Shown here: positions 27,096 to 36,244 of the stretch, piece after piece
How the letters are laid out: every line of letters begins with the position of its first letter
Numbering within the stretch: position 1 is the first letter of the stretch
Assembly (NCBI GenBank): GCA_963798195.1
Contig: CAWCSF010000010.1
Location: forward strand, 1,798,001-1,862,000
Length of the DNA stretch: 64,000 bases
DNA from: CAVSRC01 sp963798195
GTDB taxonomy: Bacteria; Pseudomonadota; Alphaproteobacteria; Rhizobiales; Kaistiaceae
Reading direction: 5' to 3'
Made by a program: the position numbers and the translations under genes
The notes under the pieces: model-generated
Seen by the model: only the letters and a program-made list of their open reading frames with translations
Told to the model about the DNA's origin: nothing
Database searches by the model: none

Positions 27096-27823
27096 GCCCG
27101 GCTATCCCGCCGCCCACCGCGGCGGAACTCGTCGCGAATATCAAGCCTCGGGATGCGGCTACCCTGATCGTCATCGAATCCTCGGACAGCCAGCCGCGCA
27201 TCCTCATGGGCCGGCGCTCGATGAAGCACACCTTCATGCCCGGCGCCTACGTTTTTCCCGGCGGGCGCGTCGATCCGGACGATGCCGCCATGGCGACGCA
27301 TGACGACTTTGCCCCTGCCCTGCTCGACAAGCTGTTGTTTGACATGAAGCGCGGTCCATCCATCCGCCGTGCTCGCGCGCTGGCGCTGGCCGCAATCCGC
27401 GAAACCTGGGAGGAAGTCGGCATCATGCTGGGCGCTGAAAGCGCCGCGGTCCCGCAGCGGGTGCCTGCGGGCTGGCAAGATTTCCCGGCAAGAGGCGTAT
27501 TGCCCGCCCTGTCGGCGCTGCGCTTCGTCGGCCGGGCGATCACTCCGCCGCGGCGCAAGCGGCGATACGACACGCGCTTCTTCGCGACCTTCTCGAACGC
27601 CATCGCACACCGGATACCGGTCGAGCAGGTCGCAGGCGGCGAACTGGAAGACGTTTGCTGGCTCACCTTCGAGGAAGCCCGCAAGACGAACCTCCCCGGC
27701 GTGACGCTCGACATGATCGACCACCTGGAACGCCGCCTCGCTCAAGATCCCGATCTCGGCAGCGGCGGCGCCATTCCCTATTACTACACGCGCCACGGCA
27801 AGCGGGCCCAACAGGAAATCTGA
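27092..27823 (+). CDS. NUDIX hydrolase
   Basis: 243 residues with the NUDIX box ending in RETWEEVGIML (about residues 103-115), preceded by the FPGGRVDPDD segment seen in CoA-pyrophosphatase/NUDT7- and NUDT19-like members. It cleaves a nucleoside diphosphate linked to another group; in an operon with a CoA-transferase, a CoA or acyl-CoA diphosphatase is plausible (inference). Translation is coupled to the CaiB gene. Confidence 0.85.
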   Translation: MSPAIPPPTAAELVANIKPRDAATLIVIESSDSQPRILMGRRSMKHTFMPGAYVFPGGRVDPDDAAMATHDDFAPALLDKLLFDMKRGPSIRRARALALAAIRETWEEVGIMLGAESAAVPQRVPAGWQDFPARGVLPALSALRFVGRAITPPRRKRRYDTRFFATFSNAIAHRIPVEQVAGGELEDVCWLTFEEARKTNLPGVTLDMIDHLERRLAQDPDLGSGGAIPYYYTRHGKRAQQEI

Positions 27824-27885
27824 TCCGGGCTTCCGCGCGCATGGTGCCGGGGCAGCAACAAGAAAGCCTCCCGAAAGAAGCGCCC

Positions 27886-28710
27886 ATGTCTCCTCTGCCC
27901 GCGGTCGACTGCCACGCCCACATCTTCTGCCCCGGCCGCTACGCCTTCGCGCCGGACGCCAACTACATTCCGCACGGCACGCAACTCGGCACCGCGGCTA
28001 ATTTCGCCGCAGTCCTCGATGCCCACGGCCTGACGCACGGATTGTTCGTCGCCGCCGAGCCGTACATGACCGACAATAGCTGCATGATCGACGGGATCGA
28101 GGCGTATCCAGGGCGCTTCAAGGGCTTCGCACTGGTGGCGCCGGACATCTCCGATCGCGACCTCGAAGCGCTGGCGGGAAAGCCCATCGTCGGGGTTCGC
28201 TACAACCTCACCAGTTTCGGGATGCGCCAGTTCAATCATCCGGCCACGCCGCGCCTGTTCGAACGGCTCAGGGAACTCGATCTCTTTCTTCAGATCCATT
28301 GCGAGAAGGATGAACTGGCCGAGGCCATGCCGATCCTGCGCAAGAGTCCCGTACGGGTGATCGTGGATCATTTCAGCCGGCCGGATCCGAGCACAGGGCT
28401 CGGCCAGCCAGGCTTCGCCGCGTTGCTGGAACTCGGCCGCGAACACAACGCCGTAGTCAAGCTTTCCGGCCCCTACCGCTCATCACGCGAGGGCTATCCG
28501 TATCGCGACATCGATCCTTTCATCGAGGCCTCCATCAACGCCTTTACGCTCGACCGCTGCGTGTGGGGATCGGACTGGCCCTTTGTGCGCCACGACTCGC
28601 GCATGGACTACGGGCCGGAGCTCGCCGTCGTGGACCGCTGGCTGCCGGACGAGGCGAGCCGCAGGAAGCTGATGTGGGAAACGCCGAAGGAGCTCTTCGG
28701 CTTGACATGA
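27886..28710 (+). CDS. Amidohydrolase-family (TIM-barrel) metal-dependent hydrolase
   Basis: 274 residues of the amidohydrolase-2 type: HAH metal ligands at the N-terminus (DCHAHIF), an internal histidine in FLQIHCEKDELA, VIVDHFSRP, and the late Asp in VWGSDWPFVRHD. Members cleave lactones (for example 2-pyrone-4,6-dicarboxylate) or decarboxylate aromatic acids. Within this catabolic cluster a lactonase is the best guess. ATG 27886 has GAAAGAAG upstream; an in-frame ATG at 27841 is possible. Confidence 0.87.
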   Translation: MSPLPAVDCHAHIFCPGRYAFAPDANYIPHGTQLGTAANFAAVLDAHGLTHGLFVAAEPYMTDNSCMIDGIEAYPGRFKGFALVAPDISDRDLEALAGKPIVGVRYNLTSFGMRQFNHPATPRLFERLRELDLFLQIHCEKDELAEAMPILRKSPVRVIVDHFSRPDPSTGLGQPGFAALLELGREHNAVVKLSGPYRSSREGYPYRDIDPFIEASINAFTLDRCVWGSDWPFVRHDSRMDYGPELAVVDRWLPDEASRRKLMWETPKELFGLT

Positions 28711-28729
28711 TCGCCGATAGCGAAAGTGA

Positions 28730-28751
28730 CGTGTGGGCCGAAGCCCACACG
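28730..28751. terminator. Terminator-like hairpin between convergent genes
   Basis: A perfect 9-bp stem (CGTGTGGGC / GCCCACACG) with a 4-base loop that reads UUCG on the minus strand. No T-run; it probably serves both the amidohydrolase and the ABC binding-protein gene. Confidence 0.6.
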
Positions 28752-28761
28752 CCGGATCTGC

Positions 28762-30054
28762 TCAGGCTTCTCCGCGCAGGAACTTCGCGGCCTGATCCTG
28801 GAACTGCTGCACTGTGATTTCCTCGCGCAGCGCCTGCTGCCAATAGGGCGCAATCTTGTCCTGGTAGTTGGTCCAGTTCTTCGACGAGAACGGCGGCATC
28901 CACCACGTATCCGAGTTGTCGATCGCGGTCTTGAAGAACCGGTTCTCCTGGAAAACCGGATCGGCGCCGAGCGACTTCCGCACCGGCAACAGGCCACGGC
29001 CCTGCGTGAAGTTCTTGCCGGTCTCGCCGCCGCCCCACCACGCCAGGAACTCGAAGGCAGCTTCCTTTTCCTTCGAGCCTTCGAGGATCATGGCCCCCTC
29101 CGGATTGGCGAGCATCGTCTTGTTGGCTCCGACCCGCGGCGTGGGCACGCACTGGATGGCATCGCCAAGCGCCGCGTTGAGCTGCGGGTTGGCGTGCGTC
29201 CCGTAGATCCACATGGCCGCCTTGCCCTTCTCCATCAGCGCGAAGAGCTGGGTGTAGCGATCGTTGACCGCAGTCGGCTGGCACGACTTGTCCTTCGTGT
29301 ACATGCCGACCCACTTCTCGGTGACGCCGACCGCTTCCGGACCGTTGAAGTCGACCGTACCGTCCGGCTTGACGATGTCGACGCCGGCCGTATGCCAGAT
29401 CGGCTCGATCGGCTGCACCGCGTAGTAGTCGAGGCCGCGCAGGGCGTAGCCGTAATGGTCGTCCTTGGTCATCGCCTTGGCGGCGGCGATGAAGTCGTCA
29501 TACGTCTCCGGCGGCTTGATACCCGCTGCGTCGAACCAGTCCGCCCGGTAGTAGAGAATGTAGGGCAGCATCGCGTTCGGCATGTAGAGGACTGGCTGGT
29601 CCGGTTTGGAGCGCATCGCCGCGACGATGTTGGGGTAGTAGTCGGTGTGATCGGACCAGGCGTTGAAGTATTCATCAACCGGCGCCAGCATGCCGTTGTC
29701 ATAGAAGTCCTGCACCCAGGTCTGCACCGTGCCGGCGACGTCCGGACCTGAGCCGGAGGCAGCGGCCACCACGACCTTCTGACGGAGTTCCTGGACCAAC
29801 GAACTGGCGTCGAGTTCGACGGTGATGAACTCCTGCGACTTGTTGAAGGCTTCGACGCCGTCGACCGACATTTTCTGGTGGTTGGGGTTATCGGCCCAGT
29901 TCCAGAAATTGATGGTTACCTTCTTGCGCACCGCCGGCGCGGCGAGCGCCGACCGTGCTCCGGTCAGGCCGATGGCGCTGGCGCCGCCGAGCAGGCCAAG
30001 AACCTTGCGTCGGGAAAGGCCCTTCCGGCCCGTTTTGTCAGTTGTTTTCTGCAT
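28762..30054 (-). CDS. ABC transporter substrate-binding protein (family 1, sugar type)
   Basis: 430 residues from ATG 30054, with GGGAGAAGG upstream. It has a twin-arginine-like signal (GLSRRKVLGLLGGASAIGL, cleavage near ALA-AP) and an extracellular solute-binding family 1 fold (VTINFWNWADNPNHQ, AVQPIEPIWHTAG, GLLPVRKSL). It should bind a sugar, polyol or glycerol-phosphate-like solute in the periplasm. It is the last gene of a permease-permease-binding protein operon; no ATPase gene is present in the operon. Confidence 0.9.
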   Translation of the reverse strand: MQKTTDKTGRKGLSRRKVLGLLGGASAIGLTGARSALAAPAVRKKVTINFWNWADNPNHQKMSVDGVEAFNKSQEFITVELDASSLVQELRQKVVVAAASGSGPDVAGTVQTWVQDFYDNGMLAPVDEYFNAWSDHTDYYPNIVAAMRSKPDQPVLYMPNAMLPYILYYRADWFDAAGIKPPETYDDFIAAAKAMTKDDHYGYALRGLDYYAVQPIEPIWHTAGVDIVKPDGTVDFNGPEAVGVTEKWVGMYTKDKSCQPTAVNDRYTQLFALMEKGKAAMWIYGTHANPQLNAALGDAIQCVPTPRVGANKTMLANPEGAMILEGSKEKEAAFEFLAWWGGGETGKNFTQGRGLLPVRKSLGADPVFQENRFFKTAIDNSDTWWMPPFSSKNWTNYQDKIAPYWQQALREEITVQQFQDQAAKFLRGEA

Positions 30055-30114
30055 GTCCTTCTCCCTGTTTCTTTTGTTGCGTGTTTCTTCAGTCCGGCAG
30101 AGATCTGCCGGCAT

Positions 30115-30978
30115 TCAACCTTTCAGCGCTCCCGCGGCGAGGCCTGAGATCAGCATGCGCTGGAAGATCAGGAAGAGCGCCGCCACGGGCAGCGTCGTGA
30201 GCACGGCGCCGGCAGCGCTGACGCCCCATACGGCCGGCTCGCCGAGGGCGAACAGCCGCATCACGACCGGCAGCGTCTTCACGCTGTCGGATGTCGTGAA
30301 GAGATAGGCGAAGAGGAAATCGTTCCACGCCATGATGAAGGCAAAGAGGCCGGCGGCCATGAGGCCCGGTATCGCCAGCGGCAACACGATGGCGACCAGA
30401 GTCTGGAGCCGGTTGCAGCCGTCGACCTGCGCGGCATCCTCGAGCTCACGCGGCAGCGACGAGAAGTAGTTGATCATCAGCAGCAACGCGAAAGGCGATG
30501 ACAGCGTCGCCTCGGCCAGGATGAGGCCGGGATACGTGTTGATCAGCCCGTAGGTGCGGAAGATGACCAGCAGCGGAACCAGCAGCACCACGCTCGGAAT
30601 CATGTAGGCCATCAGCGCCGCGGTCAGCAGCGAACTGCGGAAGCGGAAACGGAAGCGCGAGAAGGCGTAGGCACCGAGGCTGGCGGTAACCAGCGCCAGC
30701 ACCATGGTGCCGGTGGCGACGATCGTGCTGTTCCGGAAATACGTGCCGAACGGCACATTGGCGAACAATGCGTCGTAATTTGCCAGCGTCGGATGACTCG
30801 GGAAGTACTCGATGCCGCGATCGCTCTGCCACGGCGTGCCCGCTTCCGGCGTCACCTCCGGCGTCAGCGATGCGATGACGATCCAGACAAACGGGGCAAT
30901 GGAATAGACAAGGATCACGACGAAGCCGACGAAGATCGCCAGCTTGCGAACGAGCCTCGATTCCAGGATCGCGCTCAT
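30115..30978 (-). CDS. ABC transporter permease 2 (MalG/UgpE-like)
   Basis: 287 residues, six predicted transmembrane segments, with the inner-membrane coupling loop (EAA motif) at LPRELEDAAQVDGCNRLQ. The start overlaps the stop of permease 1 as ATGA. It forms the channel with permease 1 and needs a MalK/UgpC-type ATPase, which is not encoded here. Confidence 0.92.
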   Translation of the reverse strand: MSAILESRLVRKLAIFVGFVVILVYSIAPFVWIVIASLTPEVTPEAGTPWQSDRGIEYFPSHPTLANYDALFANVPFGTYFRNSTIVATGTMVLALVTASLGAYAFSRFRFRFRSSLLTAALMAYMIPSVVLLVPLLVIFRTYGLINTYPGLILAEATLSSPFALLLMINYFSSLPRELEDAAQVDGCNRLQTLVAIVLPLAIPGLMAAGLFAFIMAWNDFLFAYLFTTSDSVKTLPVVMRLFALGEPAVWGVSAAGAVLTTLPVAALFLIFQRMLISGLAAGALKG

Positions 30979-31901
30979 GTGAGCACCGACCGCGCAAGGT
31001 GGCGTACGTAAGCGACCGACGCCGCGATCAGAACCAGCGCCAGAACGACGGCCACGGTCGAGGCGTAGCCGATATCGAACTGACCGGTGAGCTGGAAGCT
31101 GTAGACCGCTTCCGTGTAGTTGGCGAAGCCCGGCCCGCCGCGCGTCATGATGAAGATCATGTCGATGTGGTTCGACATCCAGATCATCCGCAACAGCAGC
31201 AGGAAAAGTATGGTCGGCATGAGCTGCGGCAGCGTGACGAAGCGGAACTGCTGCCACGCACTGGAGCCGTCGATCGTCGCGGCCTCGTAGAGGTCCTTCG
31301 GAATTGTCTGAAGCACGGCGAGCAGCACCACCGCCATCAGCGGCGTGCCGGACCAGATCATCGCGGCCGCGATGACGCCGAAAGATGCTGTCGGTTCGCT
31401 GAGCCAGGAGACATAATGCTCGATCAGCCCGGCCCGATGCAGCAGGTCGTTGACCACGCCGAAAGTGCCATCGAACATATAGACCCACATCAGCGCTGTG
31501 ACCGCCGGCGGGATGATGTACGGAATGAGGATCGCGGCGCGCAGGAAGGCGCGACCGCGAAAGTTGAGGTTCAGGAACAGGGCCATCGGGATTGAAATGG
31601 CGAGTTCGCCAAAGACTACGACGAGGTCCCAGCGCAGCGTGCGCCAGATGCCGTTGAGGAACACCGGATCGTCGAAGAGCCGGTAGAAATTACGAAAGCC
31701 GACGAACTCCGCCTTCGCCAGCCTGAGCAACGACGCATCTGTCAATGCCAGCCAAACGGCGTAGGCCGCTGGATAGAAGCTGACCGCGGCCAGCAGGATC
31801 AGAATGGGCGCGATGAAAGCGTATGGAAGCAGGTCCGGCCGTGTCCAGGCCGGGCGACGGAGACTCGCCCAGCCGCCGAGATGGACACGCGTCTCGACCA
31901 T
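30975..31901 (-). CDS. ABC transporter permease 1 (MalF/UgpA-like)
   Basis: 308 residues, six predicted transmembrane segments, EAA loop at IPKDLYEAATIDGSSAWQQF. ATG 31901 is preferred; the frame extends to 31943. It is the first gene of the ABC operon, with an exact TTGATACGTTTCAA operator 52 bp upstream. Confidence 0.92.
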   Translation of the reverse strand: MVETRVHLGGWASLRRPAWTRPDLLPYAFIAPILILLAAVSFYPAAYAVWLALTDASLLRLAKAEFVGFRNFYRLFDDPVFLNGIWRTLRWDLVVVFGELAISIPMALFLNLNFRGRAFLRAAILIPYIIPPAVTALMWVYMFDGTFGVVNDLLHRAGLIEHYVSWLSEPTASFGVIAAAMIWSGTPLMAVVLLAVLQTIPKDLYEAATIDGSSAWQQFRFVTLPQLMPTILFLLLLRMIWMSNHIDMIFIMTRGGPGFANYTEAVYSFQLTGQFDIGYASTVAVVLALVLIAASVAYVRHLARSVLT

Positions 31902-31952
31902 TAAAACCGCCTCGCTCCCATGCCCTTTCGGGCTCTGGCGCAATACGCCATT

Positions 31953-31966
31953 TTGATACGTTTCAA
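31953..31966. promoter_or_regulatory. LacI-type operator, site 11 (ABC operon)
   Basis: TTGATACGTTTCAA, 13 of 14 consensus positions, the third identical copy in the window. It lies 52 bp upstream of permease 1 and could also act on the divergent Gfo/Idh gene. Confidence 0.75.
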
Positions 31967-32134
31967 AATATCATGCGTTCCACGGCCTCGACCTGTCAAG
32001 CCATGCGGACCCGTGGCCTTCCCGCCCTCATCTGCATTGGATAAGGACCTTCACGTCAGACGAGATACAGTGGAGCGCTTCCACCGGTACAGTGGGCGCA
32101 ATTCCGCATCGATTGCGACGAACTGGAGGTGAAG

Positions 32135-33256
32135 TTGGCAGACAAACCCATTCGCGTTGGTATCGTCGGCGCCAATCCCGACAGGGGCTGGGCTTCGGTC
32201 GCGCATATTCCCGCCCTTATGGCGATGCCCGATTTCGAGATCGCCGCTGTCTGTACGACGCGTCAGGAAAGCGCCGACGCTGCGGCCAGCAAGTTTGGCG
32301 TTCCGGCCGCTTATGGCGACTGGCGCGCGATGCTCGCAAACTCCGAGATCGACGTAGTTGCCGTTTGCGTGAAGGTCAGTCACCACCACGAGATCGTCGT
32401 CGCCGCCGCCCAAGCCGGAAAGCACGTCTTCTGCGAGTGGCCGCTCGGCCGGACCACCGCGGAGGCAGAGGACATGCTGCGGGCGGCCGAGAAACACGAT
32501 GTCCGTCATCTGGTCGGCCTGCAGGGTCAGGCCTCGCCCGCTCTTTGCACCGTCCGCGACCTGGTCGCGGATGGCAGCATTGGCGAAATCATCTCGGCGT
32601 CCCTCATCGCTTCGCTGAACAACTGGGGACCGAGGCTACCGCCGGCGGAAGCCTATCGGACTCAGAAGGAAAGCGGCACCACCGGGCTGACGGTTCCGGG
32701 CGGCCACTCTCTGGATTCCTTCTGCCATTGCGTCGGCGAGTTCCGCGACGTTGCAGCCGTGGTCAGCACCCAGCACAAAAAGACCGAGATCGTCGGCACC
32801 GGCGAAATCCTCGACGTGACCGCGCCCGATCAGGTTCTGGTCAGTGGCATCCTCGAAAGCGGCGCCGTCGCCTCGGTCCACATCAAGGCGGACATGGCGA
32901 GTCCGACGGGTGTGCTGATGGAGATCAACGGCACCGAGGGCGACATCGTGGTGGCTTCGCGGAAGCCCGTGGGCCCGATGCCTGTCGGCATCCAGCGCAC
33001 CGAGCTGACGATCCACATAGCGCGCGGGCGCAAGAAGGAATTTGTCGAAGTGCCGATCGGCGATGGTTTCAACCACGCCCCCGCCGGCGTTCCCAAGGGG
33101 CCGCCCTTCTATACCGCCCAGCTCTACACGCGCCTTCGTGATGCCTTGCGCGACGGCAAGCCCCTATCGCCGGATTTTGGCGCCGCAGTACGCCGCCATC
33201 GGCTGCTCGACGCAATTCAGAAGGCGTCCGACACCGGGATCCGTCAGAGCTTGTGA
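32135..33256 (+). CDS. Gfo/Idh/MocA-family oxidoreductase 1
   Basis: 373 residues. The N-terminal Rossmann domain (VGIVGANPDRGWASVAHIPAL, then EWPLGRTTAEAEDML in place of the common EKP-type motif) is followed by the mixed alpha/beta substrate domain with GLTVPGGHSLDSFCH. It probably oxidises or reduces a sugar, inositol or related polyol with NAD(P). TTG 32135 is preferred because CTGGAGGTGAAG lies directly before it; the GTG at 32129 is inside that site. It is divergent from the ABC sugar transporter, which supports a polyol substrate. Confidence 0.87.
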   Translation: MADKPIRVGIVGANPDRGWASVAHIPALMAMPDFEIAAVCTTRQESADAAASKFGVPAAYGDWRAMLANSEIDVVAVCVKVSHHHEIVVAAAQAGKHVFCEWPLGRTTAEAEDMLRAAEKHDVRHLVGLQGQASPALCTVRDLVADGSIGEIISASLIASLNNWGPRLPPAEAYRTQKESGTTGLTVPGGHSLDSFCHCVGEFRDVAAVVSTQHKKTEIVGTGEILDVTAPDQVLVSGILESGAVASVHIKADMASPTGVLMEINGTEGDIVVASRKPVGPMPVGIQRTELTIHIARGRKKEFVEVPIGDGFNHAPAGVPKGPPFYTAQLYTRLRDALRDGKPLSPDFGAAVRRHRLLDAIQKASDTGIRQSL

Positions 33257-33294
33257 GGCCCGGGCCTGGGTGCGCCTATTTGGCGTCCCGGGCC
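33257..33294. terminator. Inverted repeat at the Gfo1/CaiB 2 convergent junction
   Basis: 8-bp arms GGCCCGGG / CCCGGGCC with a 22-base loop. The right arm lies inside the CaiB 2 coding end. A weak terminator candidate. Confidence 0.35.
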
Positions 33295-34436
33295 GGCTGT
33301 CTTGCGGCGAGCCAAGCGCGAATCTCGGCGCCGTGCTCATCCAGCGTCGGCGGCGCTACGATCTCGTCCTCATTGCGGGCGCGGTCGTAGACGACCGGAT
33401 TGGCGATGGTTCGCACCACCCCCTCGACAGGATGGACCGCCTGACGCTCTATGCCGAGGTGCTTGGCCTGCGGGTCGTCGAGCACTTCCTGCAAGTTCAG
33501 CACGGCGGCATGCGGCACATCCGCGGCGGAAAGTAGCCGCACCCATTCGTCGCGCGGGCGGGTGACGAATACCGGCCGCAATGCCGCCTCGAGGGCCATG
33601 CAGTTGTGAACGCGGTCCATGCGGGTTGCAAAACGCGAATCTTGCGCCAGATCCGGCCGCTCCGTGACCGCTATCAGGCCATCCCAGAACTTCTGCGGCG
33701 ACGACAGATGAATCGCGAGAATCTTGCCGTCGGCGCAGCCAAATGCAAACGACTGCGACGTGCGCGCTCGGTCCTGCGGATCGGGCAGGACGCCGCGGAC
33801 AAAATAATGCTGAAACGGCTCGCTGGCGAAGTGAGCCATGGCTGCCATCATCGCCACCTCGACCAGCCTTCCGCGTCCGGTTCGCTCGCGCTCGAAGAGC
33901 GCGCCGAGAATGCCATAAGCGGCATAGAGGCCGGTTGCCGCATCCGCCGCCGCAGGCCCCTTGATGCGGGTATCTTCAGGCGAAACAAAAAGACTCATGT
34001 AGCCCGACGCGCCTTGCGCCACCGTGTCGTAGGCAGGGCGCTGCGCGTAAGGGCCGTCCGGTCCGAAGCCCGAAATCGAGCAATAAACCAGCCGTGGATT
34101 GATCGCCGCAACGGTGTCGTACGCGAACCCGAGACGCTCCATGACGCCGGGCCTGTAGTTCTGAACGAGAACGTCGGATTCAGCGATGAGCTGACGCATG
34201 ACCTCCCGGTCGTCCTCACTGGTGAGGTCGACTACGATGCTCCTCTTGTTACGGTTGAACGCTTGGAATTGCGGGCCATAGAGGCCGCTTTCAAAGTTCC
34301 GGAAGGGATCGCCAATTCCCGGGCGTTCTACCTTGATGACATCGGCGCCGAGATCGGCCAGCAGCACCGACGTGTAGGGGCCGGTGATGAAGCTGCCGTA
34401 GTCGAGCACTCGGACGCCGGAAAGGAGTTTGGCCAC
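33276..34436 (-). CDS. CaiB/BaiF-family CoA-transferase 2
   Basis: 386 residues from GTG 34436 (family-typical start AKLLSGVRVLDYGSFITGP; the open frame reaches 34574). Signature segments GADVIKVERP, NRNKRSIVVDL and Asp137 in AYDTVAQGASG mark a family III CoA-transferase. It converges with Gfo1 and is divergent from the aldo/keto reductase. It is a second, non-identical copy of the CaiB activity in the cluster. Confidence 0.88.
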   Translation of the reverse strand: MAKLLSGVRVLDYGSFITGPYTSVLLADLGADVIKVERPGIGDPFRNFESGLYGPQFQAFNRNKRSIVVDLTSEDDREVMRQLIAESDVLVQNYRPGVMERLGFAYDTVAAINPRLVYCSISGFGPDGPYAQRPAYDTVAQGASGYMSLFVSPEDTRIKGPAAADAATGLYAAYGILGALFERERTGRGRLVEVAMMAAMAHFASEPFQHYFVRGVLPDPQDRARTSQSFAFGCADGKILAIHLSSPQKFWDGLIAVTERPDLAQDSRFATRMDRVHNCMALEAALRPVFVTRPRDEWVRLLSAADVPHAAVLNLQEVLDDPQAKHLGIERQAVHPVEGVVRTIANPVVYDRARNEDEIVAPPTLDEHGAEIRAWLAARQPARDAK

Positions 34437-34595
34437 GGCTGCGCGTTCCCACCTGGATCTTTTTTTGACCCGCCCGGCCTGGGCGAAGGCATTCCACCAT
34501 AGACTGCCGTTACTTGCCGGGCATTTCACCATGGGACAAGTTCCCGTTCGCGGAACGAGCATTACGGGCGCCAACCCCGCTTGCTAAAGGAAGAA

Positions 34596-35420
34596 ATGAT
34601 CTACCGGCTCGTAAAAGGCGCAACTGTTCCGGCCCTTGGCTTCGGCACCTTCAAACTGCGCGGCGCCGAGGGCATCGCGGCGATTCGCTATGCGCTCGAT
34701 CTAGGCTACCGGCACATCGACACCGCCATCCGGTACGAGAACGAGGATGAGGTCGGACAGGCTCTGGCCGAATCCGGACTGGATCGCTCCGACATTTTCC
34801 TCACGACCAAGCTGCGCCATGTCGACCTCGCCGACGGCGACGTCCAGGCGCGCACGACGGAAAGCCTGCAGCGCCTGCGCACGGATTATGTCGACCTGCT
34901 TCTGATGCATTGGCCGCATAACGAGATTCCATTCGCGGAGACGTGGCGCGCCCTTTGCGAAGTGCGGGCAAAGGGGCAAGCGCACTATCTTGGGGTGAGC
35001 AATTTTCCCGCTGCGCTCATGCGGCAAGCTGTCGAGGAATGTGGCGCCGATCTGCTGACCAACCAGATCGAATATCATCCCTTCCTGAGCCAGACGGCGG
35101 TGATGGACTTTGCCCGCGCGCACGACATCCTGGTGACGGCGGCCGTGCCGCTGGCGCGCGGCGCCATCAACGACGAACCAGTGCTCCGCCGCCTTGCCGA
35201 GGAACACCGCAAGACCCCGGCGCAGATTACGCTGCGGTGGCTGCTCCAGCAGGATCAGGTGGTCGCCATCCCGAAATCGGGACAACGCGACAAGATCCGC
35301 GAAAACTTCGAACTCTTCGATTTTTCCCTGACCGCCGCCGAGATGGCGGCGATCGATGCGCTGCGTGGAAACCTGCGGCTGGTGAATCCGACGTGGGCGC
35401 CGCAATGGGACGCCGCCTGA
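34596..35420 (+). CDS. Aldo/keto reductase
   Basis: 274 residues, (beta/alpha)8 NADPH oxidoreductase. The catalytic set is visible: Asp and Tyr in GYRHIDTAIRYENE, Lys in FLTTKLRH and His in LLLMHWPH, and the NADP-binding IPKSGQRDKIREN near the C-terminus. It reduces a carbonyl substrate in the cytoplasm. ATG 34596 follows AAAGGAAGAA. It stands alone, convergent with the SDR gene. Confidence 0.92.
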   Translation: MIYRLVKGATVPALGFGTFKLRGAEGIAAIRYALDLGYRHIDTAIRYENEDEVGQALAESGLDRSDIFLTTKLRHVDLADGDVQARTTESLQRLRTDYVDLLLMHWPHNEIPFAETWRALCEVRAKGQAHYLGVSNFPAALMRQAVEECGADLLTNQIEYHPFLSQTAVMDFARAHDILVTAAVPLARGAINDEPVLRRLAEEHRKTPAQITLRWLLQQDQVVAIPKSGQRDKIRENFELFDFSLTAAEMAAIDALRGNLRLVNPTWAPQWDAA

Positions 35421-35438
35421 TCGTCGGGCTTGTGTCGC

Positions 35439-36194
35439 CTATCCGACCAACCGGCCGCCGTCGACCGGCAGGATGACGCCGGTCACGAATTCCGCATCGT
35501 CCGAAACCAGGTAGACCGCCGCAGCGGCGATATCGGATGGCTTCGACAGGCGGCCAAGCGGCATGGTCTCGACGAGACTGTCATGGGCCGCGTCCGCCTT
35601 CTCGCCTTTACCGAACATCGCGTCGAACATGGGCGTCCGCCCAACTCCGGGGGCGATCGCGTTTACGCGAATCCGGTCGGGGGCAAGTTCTGCCGCCATC
35701 GAGTATGTAATTGAAATCACCGCGGCCTTGGTCGCGTTGTACCAGGTCATGCCGGGCCGCGGCCGCATGCCCGTAACCGATGCGATGTTCACCACCGATC
35801 CGCCACCGCCCTTCCGGATCACCGGCAGGGCATGCACCGCCATGTAGTACAGGCTCTTCACGTTGATCTCGAAGAGGCGATCGAGTTCATCCTTCGGCGT
35901 CTTGGCGATGCGCTTCGGAACTTGGGTGATCGCGGCGTTGTTGATGAGCGTGTTGAACCCGCCGAAGCGCTCGACGACCGCGGCAACCATGGCCTCGACG
36001 GACCCGCTTCGGGACACGTCGCAGGTGACCGCCATGGCGGCGTCGCCGAGACTCCCGGCAACGGCTGAGGCGGCTTCGCCATTGACGTCGGCGCAAACCA
36101 CGCGCGCACCCTCGGCCACGAACCGGCGAGCCATTTCCGCACCGAAGCCGGATCCCGCACCGGTAATTACCGCCGTCTTGCCTTCCAAACGCAT
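35439..36194 (-). CDS. Short-chain dehydrogenase/reductase 1
   Basis: 251 residues from ATG 36194, with CAGGAGCATTG upstream. Classical SDR motifs: TGAGSGFG (NAD(P) binding), NNAA, the catalytic WYNATKAAV (YxxxK) and a C-terminal PVDGGRLVG. It oxidises a secondary alcohol or 3-hydroxyacyl-type substrate. It is the second gene of an operon behind Gfo2, 50 bp downstream. Confidence 0.92.
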   Translation of the reverse strand: MRLEGKTAVITGAGSGFGAEMARRFVAEGARVVCADVNGEAASAVAGSLGDAAMAVTCDVSRSGSVEAMVAAVVERFGGFNTLINNAAITQVPKRIAKTPKDELDRLFEINVKSLYYMAVHALPVIRKGGGGSVVNIASVTGMRPRPGMTWYNATKAAVISITYSMAAELAPDRIRVNAIAPGVGRTPMFDAMFGKGEKADAAHDSLVETMPLGRLSKPSDIAAAAVYLVSDDAEFVTGVILPVDGGRLVG

Positions 36195-36244
36195 GTCAAT
36201 GCTCCTGTGAGCCGCCGTAGTGGCTGGCGACATTTCTGAAAAGG

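Noticed and set aside
30979..31488. Upstream extension of the permease 2 frame
   Set aside because: It reads antisense-like through permease 1 in a shifted frame; the family start is ATG 30978 with an ATGA overlap.
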